This document shows, piece by piece, positions 21,783 to 32,599 of a DNA stretch of 64,000 bases. The stretch's first letter is position 1. Each line of letters begins with the position of its first letter. The position numbers and the translations under genes were made by a program. The stretch spans positions 95,128,001 to 95,192,000 of the forward strand of contig JASDFA010000010.1 in assembly GCA_035772735.1 (NCBI GenBank). The letters run 5' to 3'. Below the pieces are notes generated by a model. That model was not told the origin of the DNA. It did not search any database and worked only from the letters and a program-made list of their open reading frames with translations. Source of the stretch: Datura wrightii. Its lineage: Eukaryota > Streptophyta > Magnoliopsida > Solanales > Solanaceae.

Positions 21783-24068
21783 TGTTACACCTTGTAAATT
21801 CTTGACGTTTAGATGGCTTATTTGCATGTGGGTTAAGAGTTTTTGAATACCACACATGCTAGAAAAAGGCCCGGGGAAAGATCGGACAAGCGCCACATCG
21901 AACCATCTTAAGAGGAGGCTGGGCAGACCCCCTCGGCGATGGCCAACGTGTCACAGAGGGCTCACCTCCACGATGGCCAACGTGCCACGGAGGTGATTCA
22001 TCCCCAATTATATAAAGCCCCCACTTCGGTTTTTAGAGATAATTATCAGTAATTTCCATAGAGCAACCAAAAAACAGAGGGCACGAAGAGTTTCCTTGAA
22101 ATTCTTTCCGTTTATGCCATTAAACGTAGCCCAAACTCAAAATAATCTCGGGTAGTGAAGTATTAAACTGCAGGGAGCATTTCTACAGAGTTAGTTTCGT
22201 GCAATTCGGCCGGCGAATCATCGTCCTACCGAGCTAAGGTAAGTGGAATTTCTCCAAATTAGTGTCAATATACCCCTAGCCCTAAAGTGAGTATTTCTCC
22301 CTTCTGTACTTCCGAGAAATAGCGAGTTTTCGGCTGTTTTTTGATAAGTCAAAAGTTTGGGAAGTATATATATCAAAGTAGTGTTTTCTTCTAGAATATT
22401 GATGAATTTAGGTTTACTTGCTATGAATATATATGCAGTTGGAAGAAATAGCTGGATATTGGCCGAGTTACACCAGTTAGTCAAGAAGTCGGCAACTGAG
22501 GTATGTAAAGCTAGTTTCTTCGGCAAGTTAGTAATTCTAGCATAGTAAAATAGAGTAAGTTCCAGAAGAAAGCTTCTGAAGCTGAGTATTATGCCCAGTG
22601 TGAATTTAGTAAGTATGTGTTATTATACCAGATGCAGAATAAAAGTCAGTAAATTAGTATCAGACAGCGAGATATTATTCCAGACTCAGTATAACCCAGT
22701 ATCAGATTTAGTTTAATTCAGCAAGAGATTTAGAGTAGAATATCAGAACATGGATAGTATTATCAGATTTAATGTATATGCTATATATGATTATTGTTGT
22801 TTGTAAAGACCTGATTGTTCTATGTTGGGCACCCTTAGAGCTTCCTTGCCGCCCCAGGGTTAATAGCTGTGTCGATTCGCCCTCCAGAGGGTGAAGATAC
22901 GTCACTCCAAGGAGTGGCATGCCATCCGCCAGAGGTTGAAGATGGGATGCAGCATTCCCCATAGCAGGCTGATTAGCATTATAGCATATCCCTGTCAAGC
23001 GCTTGCGCCCATGGCACAGATTACAGATTACAGTTTACAATAGTCTTTCGAACTCAGATACAGTTATAGTCAGGGGCCCAGAGAGCCCAAGTTGCATATC
23101 CAGGGGGCAGGCAGGATGCTCATAGTTACTAGATTAGTGTAGTGAATTGTTATTTTTCGATGGCGACCCGGGTAGGGGTATATAGATTGCAGGTTGATTG
23201 GTACCTTTTGGCTTATGGGGGCTGGTATAGGTTCTTGTATGCTATATGTGTTATTTATTAAATTGATAGATAGCAGGACGCCATATTGATAGGTATGATT
23301 CTCACCTTCTCTCCAGTACAGTTAAGCTTAGTTTAGATTCTGCCATCCCAGACAGTCTTAGCCATCTTCTGTTATTCATTAATTATCGATATTACTGTCT
23401 ATTTTTAGTTATGTTTAGTTATTGCATTACATAACTCAGTACTAGTGGTACTGACGCCCATTTGGGGGTGCTGCATTACTTTCCTGCAGGTACTCATAGA
23501 CGAGGAGTTGATCCCTCGTAATTCCAGCCAGCACACAGAGTCATCGGCTCCTGTCATCCGGAGCTTGACAACTAGAGGTTTATTCCTTTTCTTTTGTTGT
23601 ACAGTATGGGTAGGTCGGGGCCCTTTCCTGACCATCTTATCAATATTTTTAGAGACTTGCAGATTGTATATTTCATGTTGTTAGTTGTACTGGTTGTGTG
23701 AGGCCGTGTCTATGTTTTAGTTTGTTTATGATGGTCGTGTGGGGCCTTATTCAATTAATAGTGCCAGTCATAGAGTAGTTTAGCATTTGATTCAGCATTT
23801 CAGTGAAACTAGTCAGCATGGCGGTCTTGTCGGCCTGCATAGGTTCCTTTATACTATTGTGGTTCTGGTCAGCTTTTATTTTCTTACAGGAAGCTATAGG
23901 CCTAGTCGGCCGGAGGCTGTATTTATAGCCTTTATATAGCCCGTTTATTCCATGAATCCAGAGTTAGAGCCAGCCTGGCACCAGAAGTGCTTAGGCTCAG
24001 TAGTCCAATAGTCCAGGTCTTAGTAGGGCACCAGGTGCCTGTCATGCCTCCTAAGGTGGGGCGTGACA
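21783..24068 (+). repeat. 5' LTR of copy B
   Basis: It starts TGTTACACC and ends GTGACA. The TATA box is ATTATATAAAG (22008-22017). Upstream (21900-21995) is a decayed form of the GTGTCACGGAGG module that reads more as a direct repeat (GATGGCCAACGTG twice) than a hairpin. Near the 3' end are the short hairpin halves GGCTGTA/TATAGCC (23905-23930). Nothing coding is supported in the stretch. Confidence 0.85.
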
Positions 24069-24072
24069 AACT

Positions 24073-24088
24073 TGGTATCAGAGCAGGT
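24073..24088 (+). promoter_or_regulatory. Primer-binding site of copy B
   Basis: TGGTATCAGAGCAGGT is an exact iMet-type primer site four bases inside the LTR. The same site is found in C (51690-51705) and E (37433-37448, minus). Confidence 0.9.
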
Positions 24089-24419
24089 CGTATCCCAGGG
24101 AGTCTGCAAGCCGTGCTAAGTAGAGTCTTGCCTATGGATGTGTTGTGCACCACATACCATAGGCAGGGGGCTGCAAGGCATGATAGGATGGTTACTCTTT
24201 CTTCTTAGTCAGTCGTGCTATAGAGCGGTACAATATAGGGTTGAGTCCTTAAAACTTATCATACTCTTTGATTACAGATACAAAGTCAGATCAGCGACAC
24301 CCTACCACAGGCAGAAGATTGGATATTGCAGTACAAGAGGGCACCAGCCAGTTGCAGGGTAACTATAGCAGCAGGAGGAGGTATCAGGGACCTCCCAATG
24401 TGATACCTCTATCGGTACT
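24089..24419 (+). pseudogene. Leader and gag N-terminal stub of copy B
   Basis: The leader is shared with C and E ('gtcttgcctatggatgtgttgtgcaccacat'). From about 24280 the text reads SDQRHPTTGRRLDIA.QEGTSQLQ, which matches the first 20 or so codons of the E gag (MADQRHPATGRRLDTA, starting at 37238 minus). The ATG itself is lost (GTCAGATCAG in place of ATGGCAGACCAG). Similarity to gag then stops. Confidence 0.65.
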
Positions 24420-25610
24420 ATCCCTAGTATATTTCTATAACTTAAAAGTAGGAAGTCAGAAGCATAGCATATATACGAGTAGATTTATTTGTTAGATATA
24501 TAAGATCTTACTAAGATGACAGATAATATTAGATTATCGCATAGATGTGAGAAAGAGAGGGAAATGCAGGATTCCCACCTCCATCCTTTCTGATGTGGTA
24601 CAGTTCTATGTCTTTGTTTCGTTGCAGTAAGAAAAGGCTATTCCTACCACTTAGTTTTGATTCCAATACAGTAAAGGGTAGAAGGATTGAGGCGATGTTG
24701 CCCAAAGTAAGTAGTAAGTGAAGACGGATTGGTTGATTCCAGAAAGTGTTAGAAAGAGTAAGGAGCCCTATGATTACGTAAGTTGTGCAGACCTTCATGG
24801 TAACAAGTCAGAAGAGCAAGTAAGACCACTAGATTACTTGAAGTGGGTGTAGGAGATTCGTCAATGATGAACTTCCAGTAATTGTCAAGTTCAAGTCAGA
24901 AAAAGGCTAAATATGTCGTAGCATGCTAACAACGGTAGGATAGGTCTGCAAGATAATAATTATAATCTTAGCTGTGATATAGAAAGACAGTGAGCTTATA
25001 TGAATTAGATGGGTCCGACTGCAAGCCAGAAGAAGCATAGGCTTAAACTTGACTGGTAACCTTATTGACAATGTAAGGCAGATACCTTGAACCCAAAGCT
25101 CAGTTTAAGGAGGATAAGGGTGAGGAGTATGAATACCAGATTTTGAGGGGGGGAATTAGAATCACCTCCAGATTAATAGAACATCGCGTATTAAGGACTA
25201 AGCCTCGGACTGACAGCTAAGAGACAGTAAGGTCGTAGTCCAGAATGTTGTGGTATGTCCACCTAGGGGGAAGGTAGGAGAGTGCTGATACAGAGGCTCT
25301 AATCTAGTGTGTCCTAGAAATAAGGTCCAACAGATAGTCACGGGCCCTTAATATAATGCCAAGTAAGGCCGCAAGGTTCGGATGTTGACCACACGTTGTA
25401 AGAGTGGCAAAATTTAAAACAGCAGATCATAACTAAAGTGTATGTGTTTGTTGCTTCAAGAATGGGACGAAAATCCGATGAAATGGTACGAGAGGACAGG
25501 AGACATCATTCGACTGTAGAAGCAGTAAATAATGTGTAGTATGAAATTCAGTAAAACATGTCAGAGATTACGTATTACTACAAAATTCAGTATGTATTGT
25601 ACCTAGTTGT

Positions 25611-25651
<41 letters not shown>

Positions 25652-26800
25652 TATTAGATATGCTGTGAGTAGCTGCCAATAGGGGTTACAGTCACACAGA
25701 TTCTGGTTAACTACTAGGAAGTATATACAGATCGTACTGTAGGACCCCTCGCCAAAAAAGGGGGCAGGGTAAGTGTTATCCACATATGAAGCCATAGAAA
25801 CTTTCTCAGTTCTTACTTTATTGAGTTAATGTACTAATATGCTTGTTGCCAGATTTAGACTTCAGAAGCTCACAAGAGTTAGTAGCCTGAATCAGGTGGT
25901 TAGATGATACGGGTGCAGTTAGGCGGTCTAACGACCAGCTGGTGCCTGTACTAGCAGGGAAGCACCCCTAAAGACCAGTAACGTTATCGCATGTGCCAGA
26001 AATAGAGATAAAGACCGAATAAGCATACTCCAGAGATTAGCAACCCCACAATTTTCCAATATGTTAAGTGATCGTAAATTATTTTTCCAGCCTTGTAGGT
26101 GAGAGTCAGCCTTAGTCAACTTAGCAGTTATCATATAGAACACCCTGCAAGTCAGCTAGCCATCCCAATTAGACAAACCCGTGGGTACCCCAAGAAAGGG
26201 TCCACATCAGTAGTCAGATGGTCTAGTACCCCAGCCGATTCCCGTAAGATATTCAGATACAAAGTCCTAAGAGAAGGACAATCTTTATAGAATTTCTTAT
26301 AAGACGAAGAATTTCTCAAAATAGCAGTATAGATCCGAGTGGATATGAGCAAGGCTTAAGGAAGTGGTAGTACTCTGCTAGCACAACGTTTACTAAGACA
26401 AGGAAATCGGTAGATTCCCTGTGAAGATCCAGAGACTGATCGTCTGAGAGTAGGTCCGATTAGGCCCAGCTCTATAGTTGTTCAAGTAGATTACCAAAGC
26501 AGTTAGTTGTCCACAACTCCGCAGTTATGCATGAGCTACAAATGCCCGTGTAGGACATTTAGACCATTGTTAGACTACTTCATCATTCAGGTCATTCAGC
26601 CCAGTTATTCAGTTATTCACAGTTATTCAGCCAGATTATTAGAGATCATGATCACTATCAGGATCCTCTGATCAGATACGTGCACATGGTGTGCAGACAC
26701 TCATATAGATTATTCTAGTAGTGAGTAGAATTAGCATGCGTCCCAGAAGGCCAGATAAGCTCTAGCTATATAGATAAATTACTTGTCAGTTTCTCCGGTA
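24420..26800 (+). other. Unrecognised 2.4-kb core of copy B, shared with copy C
   Basis: The segment has no ORF above 90 codons that looks real and no retroelement domain that I recognise. It is colinear with 52040-54480 of copy C: matching landmarks are 'atataagatctta/gatta', 'gagaaagagagggaaatg', 'ttcctaccact/tcttgattttgatgcc', 'aagcctcggactgacag', 'ctgtgagtag' and 'aagggtccacatcagtagtcag'. It replaces most of gag, all of protease and most of RT, and joins pol at the RT block FSKCEFWL. It could be strongly decayed gag-pol, a captured sequence, or a packaging-type core; the sequence alone does not decide. Confidence 0.6.
25613..25647. repeat. (AT)n microsatellite
   Basis: 35 bp of alternating A and T within the unknown core of B. 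The equivalent spot in C (about 53215-53232) has only a short mixed TA/CA tract, so the repeat expanded in B. Confidence 0.95.
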
Positions 26801-28269
26801 TAATAAACCAGTATATTCATCAGTTACATGAAAATTTCTCTAAATGTGAATTTTGGCTTAATTTAGTAACCTTTTTGGGTCACATCGTGTCGGAGGCTGG
26901 TACACAGGTAGATACACAAGAAATAAAAGAAGTGAAAATATGGCCAAAACCACCACTCCGATCGAGGTACATAGTTTCCTGGGGTTAGCCGGGTACTACA
27001 GAAGATTTGTGGAAGAATTTTCCACCTTAACAGCACATTTGACTAAACTGATATAGAAGGCAGCAAAAACATTTAGTGGACTGAGGCATGAGAGCGTAGT
27101 TCCAGGAGTTGAATTTGCGGCAGTGTCGCTGGTTAGAGCTGTTGAAAGACTATGGCATGAATATTTTGTATCACCCAGGAAGGGCCAACATAGTAGCAGA
27201 TGTCCTCAGCCGTGAATCTATGGGGAGTTTAGCATACTCGAAGCCCGAGCAGCGGGATTTGGCCCGAGAGTTGCATCAACTAGCCAGTCTAGCCATTCAT
27301 ATAGCAGAAATGCAGGACAACAGAGCGGTAATCCAAATTACCTCAGTGTCGTCTGCAGTTGTGGAAGTAAAGGAACGACAGTACGAAGATCCTAGCCTGG
27401 TTCAGCTTAGAGATAGGGTTCAGCGGGGAGAGGTGACAGATTTTCAGATAACCGAGGATGGAGTGTGGAGATATAATGATCTCCTTTGTTTTCCAGATGT
27501 TGCATGGCTTCGCCAGCAGATTACGCACGAGCTACATTACACCCGCTATTCTCTCCATCCAGGCGCGACAAAAATGTACCACGATTTCAAAGGAATCTAC
27601 TGGTGGCCAGCTATGAAGAGGGAAATAGGAGAATTCATAGCCCAGTGTCCTAACTGCCAACAAGTAAAAGCTGAACACCAAAAACCAGGCGGGCTGCCTC
27701 AAGATGTAGCTGTGCCTCTATGGAAGTGGAAAGTAGTGAATATGGATCTTGTAGCAGGATTACCCCACACTAGGCGTTGAAATGACTCAATCTGGGCGAT
27801 AGTTGAAAGGCTGACGAAAATCAGCTCACTTTCTGCCAGTAAGAGCTACCTTCTCAGCTGTGGATTATGCTGAGTTGTATATTACAGAGATAGTGAGGTT
27901 GCGTGTCAATTATCTCTGAAAGAGGGGGGCAGTTTACAGTTAAGTTTTGGCAGTCGTTTCAGAGAGGCTTGGGGACGCAGGTTAACCTGAACATAGTTTT
28001 TCATCCTCAGACAGATGGGCAGGCAAAACGCACTATTCAGACGCTTGAGGATATGCTGCGAGCATCTGCGTTAGACCTTGGAGGTAGCTGGGATGAGCAC
28101 TTACCACTTATTGAGTTTGCCTATAATAACAGTTACCATTCAGCTATCCAGATGGCGCCTTGTGAGGCATTGTACGGGCGAAAACGTAGATTGCCAGTTG
28201 GCTGGTTTGAAGTAGGAGAGTCAACACTTATTGGGCCAGATATTATTCATCAGTCAGAGGAAAAGATAA
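26801..28269 (+). pseudogene. RT 3' end, RNase H remnant and integrase core of copy B
   Basis: FSKCEFWL, then FLGHIVSEAGTQVDTQ (26838-26925) is the end of RT. RNase H is mostly deleted: the text jumps to ELNLRQCRWLELLKDYGMNILYHPGRANIVADVLS (27105 on). A 223-codon open stretch (27109-27780) carries the integrase zinc domain: LHYTRYSLHPGATKMYHDFKGIYWWP then CPNCQQVK (H2C2 intact). In the core all three catalytic residues are changed: VERLTK for VDRLTK, SERGGQF for SDRGAQF (about 27918) and GQAKRT for GQAERT (about 28026). There is also a small frameshifting deletion near 27900. E interrupts after the ALYGRK.R.PVGWFEVGE block. Confidence 0.8.
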
Positions 28270-30820
28270 TGTCACGCCTCGCCTTGGGGGTATGACTGGC
28301 ACCTGGTGCCCTAGTAGGACCTAGACTGCTAACTGGTGAGCCTAAGCACATCTGGTGCCTGGTGCGCTCTAACTCAGATTTCTGGAAACAACGGGCTATA
28401 TAACGGTTGTAAACATAGCCTCCGGCCGACTGGGCCTATAGCCACCTGTATAAAACTTCAGCTAAGCAGAAACATACTTACAAAGGGGGAAACCTATGCG
28501 GGCCGACAAGGCCACCATGCTGTCTAGTTATTTGTAACTCAACAATACAATACTGAATAACTACGTGACCGGCAAGGTCACCACTACTATCAGACTCTGG
28601 CCCTACACGGCTAATATAATTAACAATGCTAAATCGCTAAACAAAACGCACGGCCTCATACGATCGGCACAACTAACCACAGGGAAATATATACAGACTG
28701 CAAGCCTCTAGGAATACTGATAAGATGGTCGGGACAGGGCCTCGACCTACCTAAACTATACAACAAAAGAAAATGAAATACAGCTTTGAATATCAACCTC
28801 CGGATGACAGGAGCTGATGACTCTGCGCTGGGTAGGATCACGAGGGATCGACTACTCGTCTATGAGTACCTGTAAGCAAGTAATGCAGCGCCCCAAACGG
28901 GCGTCAGTACCACTAGTACAGAATATGCAAAGCAAACTAAACATAACTGAATACAAATAACATCACTAACAATTCTTAATAGTAGGAGATAACTAAATCT
29001 GTAAGAACTAATATGAACTGAATCAGACTTTCTAGGCTGTGGTAGGGCAGGAGCGTACCTGTAGACGTGGCGACCAGCTGTCCATTAACTAATATATAGA
29101 ACATAAATACATATATATATATAGCAAACAAGAGCCAATACCAACCCCCATAAGCCGTATGGCGCCAAGCAAGCAAAAAATCTATATACCCCTACCCGGG
29201 TCAAATACAGCCAAAAATAAGTCACTCCACTCATCTGCAAACTACGAGCACCTCTGCCGGCCCCCTGGGTCTCCGGCTCGAGCCATAGCCTCCTATATAA
29301 ATAACCGTGTCTGAGTCTGGAGGACTCCTATACTGTATCTGTAACTGTAACTATATCTGAATCTGTTCCCTGGGCGCTTGCGCACAACAGGACTATCTGT
29401 ACTATAATGTTGATCAGCCTGATATGGGGAAAGCTCATCCCATCTTCGTCCAAATTGGGGATGGCATGCCACTCCTTGGAGTGAAGTAAACCCACCCGCT
29501 TAGTGGGCGACACAGTAACCAACCCAGGGGCGGCGAGGACGCTCAAAAGGGTGCCCTCACAACACAACCAAGTCTCAACAAACAATAAGCACATATATAG
29601 CAAGCATGTTTAAACTGAAAAATACTATCTAAATTCTGATTTCTTATTCTGATCTCTATCTGTATTATACTGATTCTCATACTGCTTTATACTGAATCTG
29701 TGATCTTTATCTAACTGCATGGCTAATCTATAGCCAAGATACTATCTAACTGTATGGCTATACTGTAGCCAAGATATCATCTGTCTGTATGGCTAATCTG
29801 TAGCCAAGATACTATCTGACTGTCTGATTTTACTTTACTAACTCTTATTCTGAATATCTGTCATATTATTCTAGAAACATGCTTCCTAATAACATACTGG
29901 GCTATACCGAGTCTGGAATGCTAACTTGCCATTTTGGCGCATGCTTTACTAACTTTCGGATTGAGTATGATATAACAATGCCAACCAGATTTACTGAACT
30001 TGCACAATACTCAATATTCAACTCCGGGAATTCTACTACGGAGTTTACTGTGTTATACAAGGCTAAAACTACTAACTTGCCAAAGAAACTAGTTTTACAT
30101 ACCTTATCCTTGATTTATCCGACTATCGGACGAAACTCGGTCAGTACTCCAGCTATTTCTCCCAACTTCATTTACATATATGTCAATTAGGACTAAATAA
30201 CAAATATTCTGAAAGAAAATGTCCCTTTCGATATATTTATAGCCTAAACTTTGGCTTATCGAAAGACGGTCAAAAACTTGCTATTTCTCGAAAGTCCAGA
30301 AGGGAGAAATACTCACTTTAGGGATAGAAGTATATTGACACTAATTTGGAGCAATTCCACTTACTTTAGTCCGGTAGCACGACAATTCGCCGGCTGAATT
30401 TCGCGAAACTAAATCTGTAGGAATGCGCCTCACTGCTTAATACCTCGGTATCTGGAGTTAATTTGAGTTTGGACTGCATTTGATGGCGTAATCGAGCGAT
30501 AATTTAATAGTACATTTGCACCCTCTCTGTTTTCTCACGAGTTCTGGAAATTATTTGATATCATAATGAAATGAACCGAAGTGGAGGCTTTATATACTTG
30601 GGCTTGGACAGGGCCAACGTGTCACGGAGCCAACGCGGAGGCTCCACCTCCGTGACACGTTGCCATCGCGGAGGGGCTCTGCCCCGGCTCCTTCCGCGAT
30701 GGATCGACAGGTTTCTCTTCTGGTCTTTCCCCAGGCCTTTTTCTGGCATGTATGGCTTTCAAATACTCTTAAACAACACGCGAATAGGCCATATATGTGT
30801 TGGTTTTACGGGGTAAAACA
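28270..30820 (-). repeat. 3' LTR of copy E
   Basis: On the minus strand it runs from TGTTTTACCCC (30820) to GGCGTGACA (28270). TATA box at 30588-30596 (plus-strand CTTTATATA). Just upstream are two near-perfect hairpins (30615-30702). There are repeated 'ctatct..gtatggctaatctgtagccaagat' units at 29700-29815, about 50 bp each. There is no coding sequence. Confidence 0.88.
30615..30702 (-). promoter_or_regulatory. Double inverted repeat upstream of the TATA box in the E LTR
   Basis: Arms CAACGTGTCACGGAG (30615-30629) and its exact complement (30648-30662), 15 bp each with an 18-bp loop, lie beside a second perfect pair, CCATCGCGGA (30663-30672) with its complement (30693-30702), which encloses GGGGC-TCT-GCCCC. 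The edge lies 18 bp from the TATA box. The 5' LTR copy (about 39793-39880) has the same layout with mostly C-to-T and G-to-A damage. Confidence 0.75.
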
Positions 30821-30859
30821 TTCTCCCCCCCCCCCTTTATAACATTCGTCCTCGAATGT
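30821..30859 (-). promoter_or_regulatory. Polypurine tract and pre-PPT hairpin of copy E
   Basis: On the minus strand the inverted repeat ACATTCG-AGGA-CGAATGT (30842-30859) is followed by AAAGG and a run of 12 or more G, then AGAA and the LTR. The G run is longer than the PPTs of B and C. Confidence 0.85.
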
Positions 30860-31092
30860 AAACTTCTATCTAGAGGACTTCTCAACTTACTCAACTTGTT
30901 TCTAGAAAAATTTCGGCTGAGTTTCCCCTGTAATATGGACTATCCCAAAAACCTAAAATGCGGAAAAGTCCCATACAGGTACTCCACACAACACTATAGT
31001 ATTTAAATGACAGATTAAATTAAACTTTCTCATTTATATGTATACTATAAGGTACTGCATAAGATAATAATACTAATATACCTGTCGCCTGA
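30860..31092 (-). other. 3' UTR of copy E
   Basis: This is non-coding text between the end of pol and the PPT. It is colinear with 40517-40750 of B and 56115-56340 of C (for example 'acctgtattggacttttctgcatttcagg' read on the minus strand). No separate feature is seen. Confidence 0.7.
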
Positions 31093-32599
31093 CTAGGCTT
31101 GAAATAAATGAGGGTATCTGATCTTCATATCTTTCTCCTCCTCCCAAGTCATCTCCTCTCGGTTCCTGTTACGCCACAATACCTTGACAGACGCAATATC
31201 TTTAGTTCTCAATCTACGAATCTGTCTGTCTAAGATGGCTACTGGAACCTCTTTATAGGCCAGCTCTTCCGTAACCTGGATATCCTGGATTGGGACTGCT
31301 CTGGATGGGTCTCCTATGCATTTCCTCAGCATAGATACATGAAAGACCGGATGAACGGATTCCAATTCTAGAGGCAAGTTCAACTCATATGCTACTCAGC
31401 CTATCCTTCGACGAATCTGATTAGGCCCAAAAAATCTCGGACTGAGCTTAACTTTCTTGTCGAATCTCATCACCCCTTTCATCGGAGATACTTTCAGAAA
31501 TACCCAGTCATTCACATTAAATTCCAGGTCTTTGCGCCGCACATCGGTATATGATTTCCGGCAGCTCTATGTAGTCAGTAGGCGTTCTCTGATAAGCTTT
31601 ACTTTCTCCATTGACTGTTGAATGATGTCTGGCCCAATCAACGCTAATTCTCCCACTTCAAACCAGCCAACCGGCGATCTGCATTTTCGCCCATACAATG
31701 CTTCAAAGGGCGCCATCTGGATGGCTGAGTGATAGCTATTATTATAAGCAAATTCAATTAACGGCAAATGCTCGTCCCAGTTACCTCGAAAATCTAGCAC
31801 ACACACTCGTAGCATGTCCTCTAGAATCTGAATAGTGCGCTCAGCCTGTCCATCTGTCTGAGGGTGGAATGCTGTTCTCAAATTAATCTGGGTTCCCATA
31901 CCTCTCTGAAATGACTGCCAAAATCTAACTTTAAACTGTGCTCCTCTGTCTGAAATAATAGATACTGGGACACCATGTAATCTAACTATTTCTCTTATAT
32001 ACAGTTCGGTATAATCCTCGGCAGAAAAAGTAGCTTTCACTGGCAGGAAGTGAGCTGATTTAGTCAGCCTGTCAACTATACCCAAATAGAATCGTGTCTA
32101 TGTCTGGTACGGGGTAATCCTGCTACAAAATCCATATTCACTACTTCCCATTTCCAGAGAGGCACAGCTATGTCCTGAGTTAACCCGCCTGGTTTCTGGT
32201 GTTCCGCTTTTACCTGTTGGAAGTTAGGACACTAGGCTACAAATTCGGCAATTTCTCTTTTCATTCCTGGCCACCAATAATTCTCCTTGATATCATGGTA
32301 AATTTTCGTCGCACCGGGGTCAAGAGAATAACGGGCGTAATGTACCTCGTTCATAATCTGCTGGCGGAGCCCTGAAACATCTGGAACACATAGGCGGCCT
32401 TTACATAATAGCACTTCTTCCTCAGTTATCTGAAAATCTGGCGCTTTACCCTGCTGAATTCTGTCTTTGAGCTGGATCAGGTTAGGATCCTCATACTGCC
32501 ATTCATTTACTACCACAACTAATGATGACATGGCGATGTTCGGAATTACCGCTCTGTTGTCCTCTGTGTCTGCTATACGAACGGCTAGGCTGAGAGCAT
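31093..32599 (-). pseudogene. Integrase and chromodomain of copy E, nearly intact
   Basis: Order on the minus strand: zinc domain HYARYSLDPGATKIYHD, ENYWWPGMKREI, then CPNF where the last Cys of CPNC is Phe, after one stop. The core (172-codon open stretch 32085-31567) has VDRLTKSAHF (Asp at 32073), SDRGAQF (Asp at 31950) and GQAERT (Glu at 31842) with the exact 35-residue spacing, so the whole catalytic triad is kept. After one more stop come VFLKVSPMKGVMRF, ELESVHPVFHVSMLRKCIG, and the chromodomain IRRLRTKDIASVKVLWRN with EEMTWEEE and RYPHLF (31383-31093). The enzyme would insert the DNA copy; the chromodomain binds modified histone tails in this lineage. Confidence 0.85.

Noticed and set aside
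24529..24798. 89-codon ORF in the unknown core of B as a possible captured gene
   Set aside because: The frame is not kept in copy C at the matching place, and no motif is recognisable.
30571..30842. ORFs over the hairpin region of the E LTR, also at 39753, 49157 and 56387
   Set aside because: They recur only because LTR copies recur; they span the TATA box and hairpins and are not part of gag-pol.
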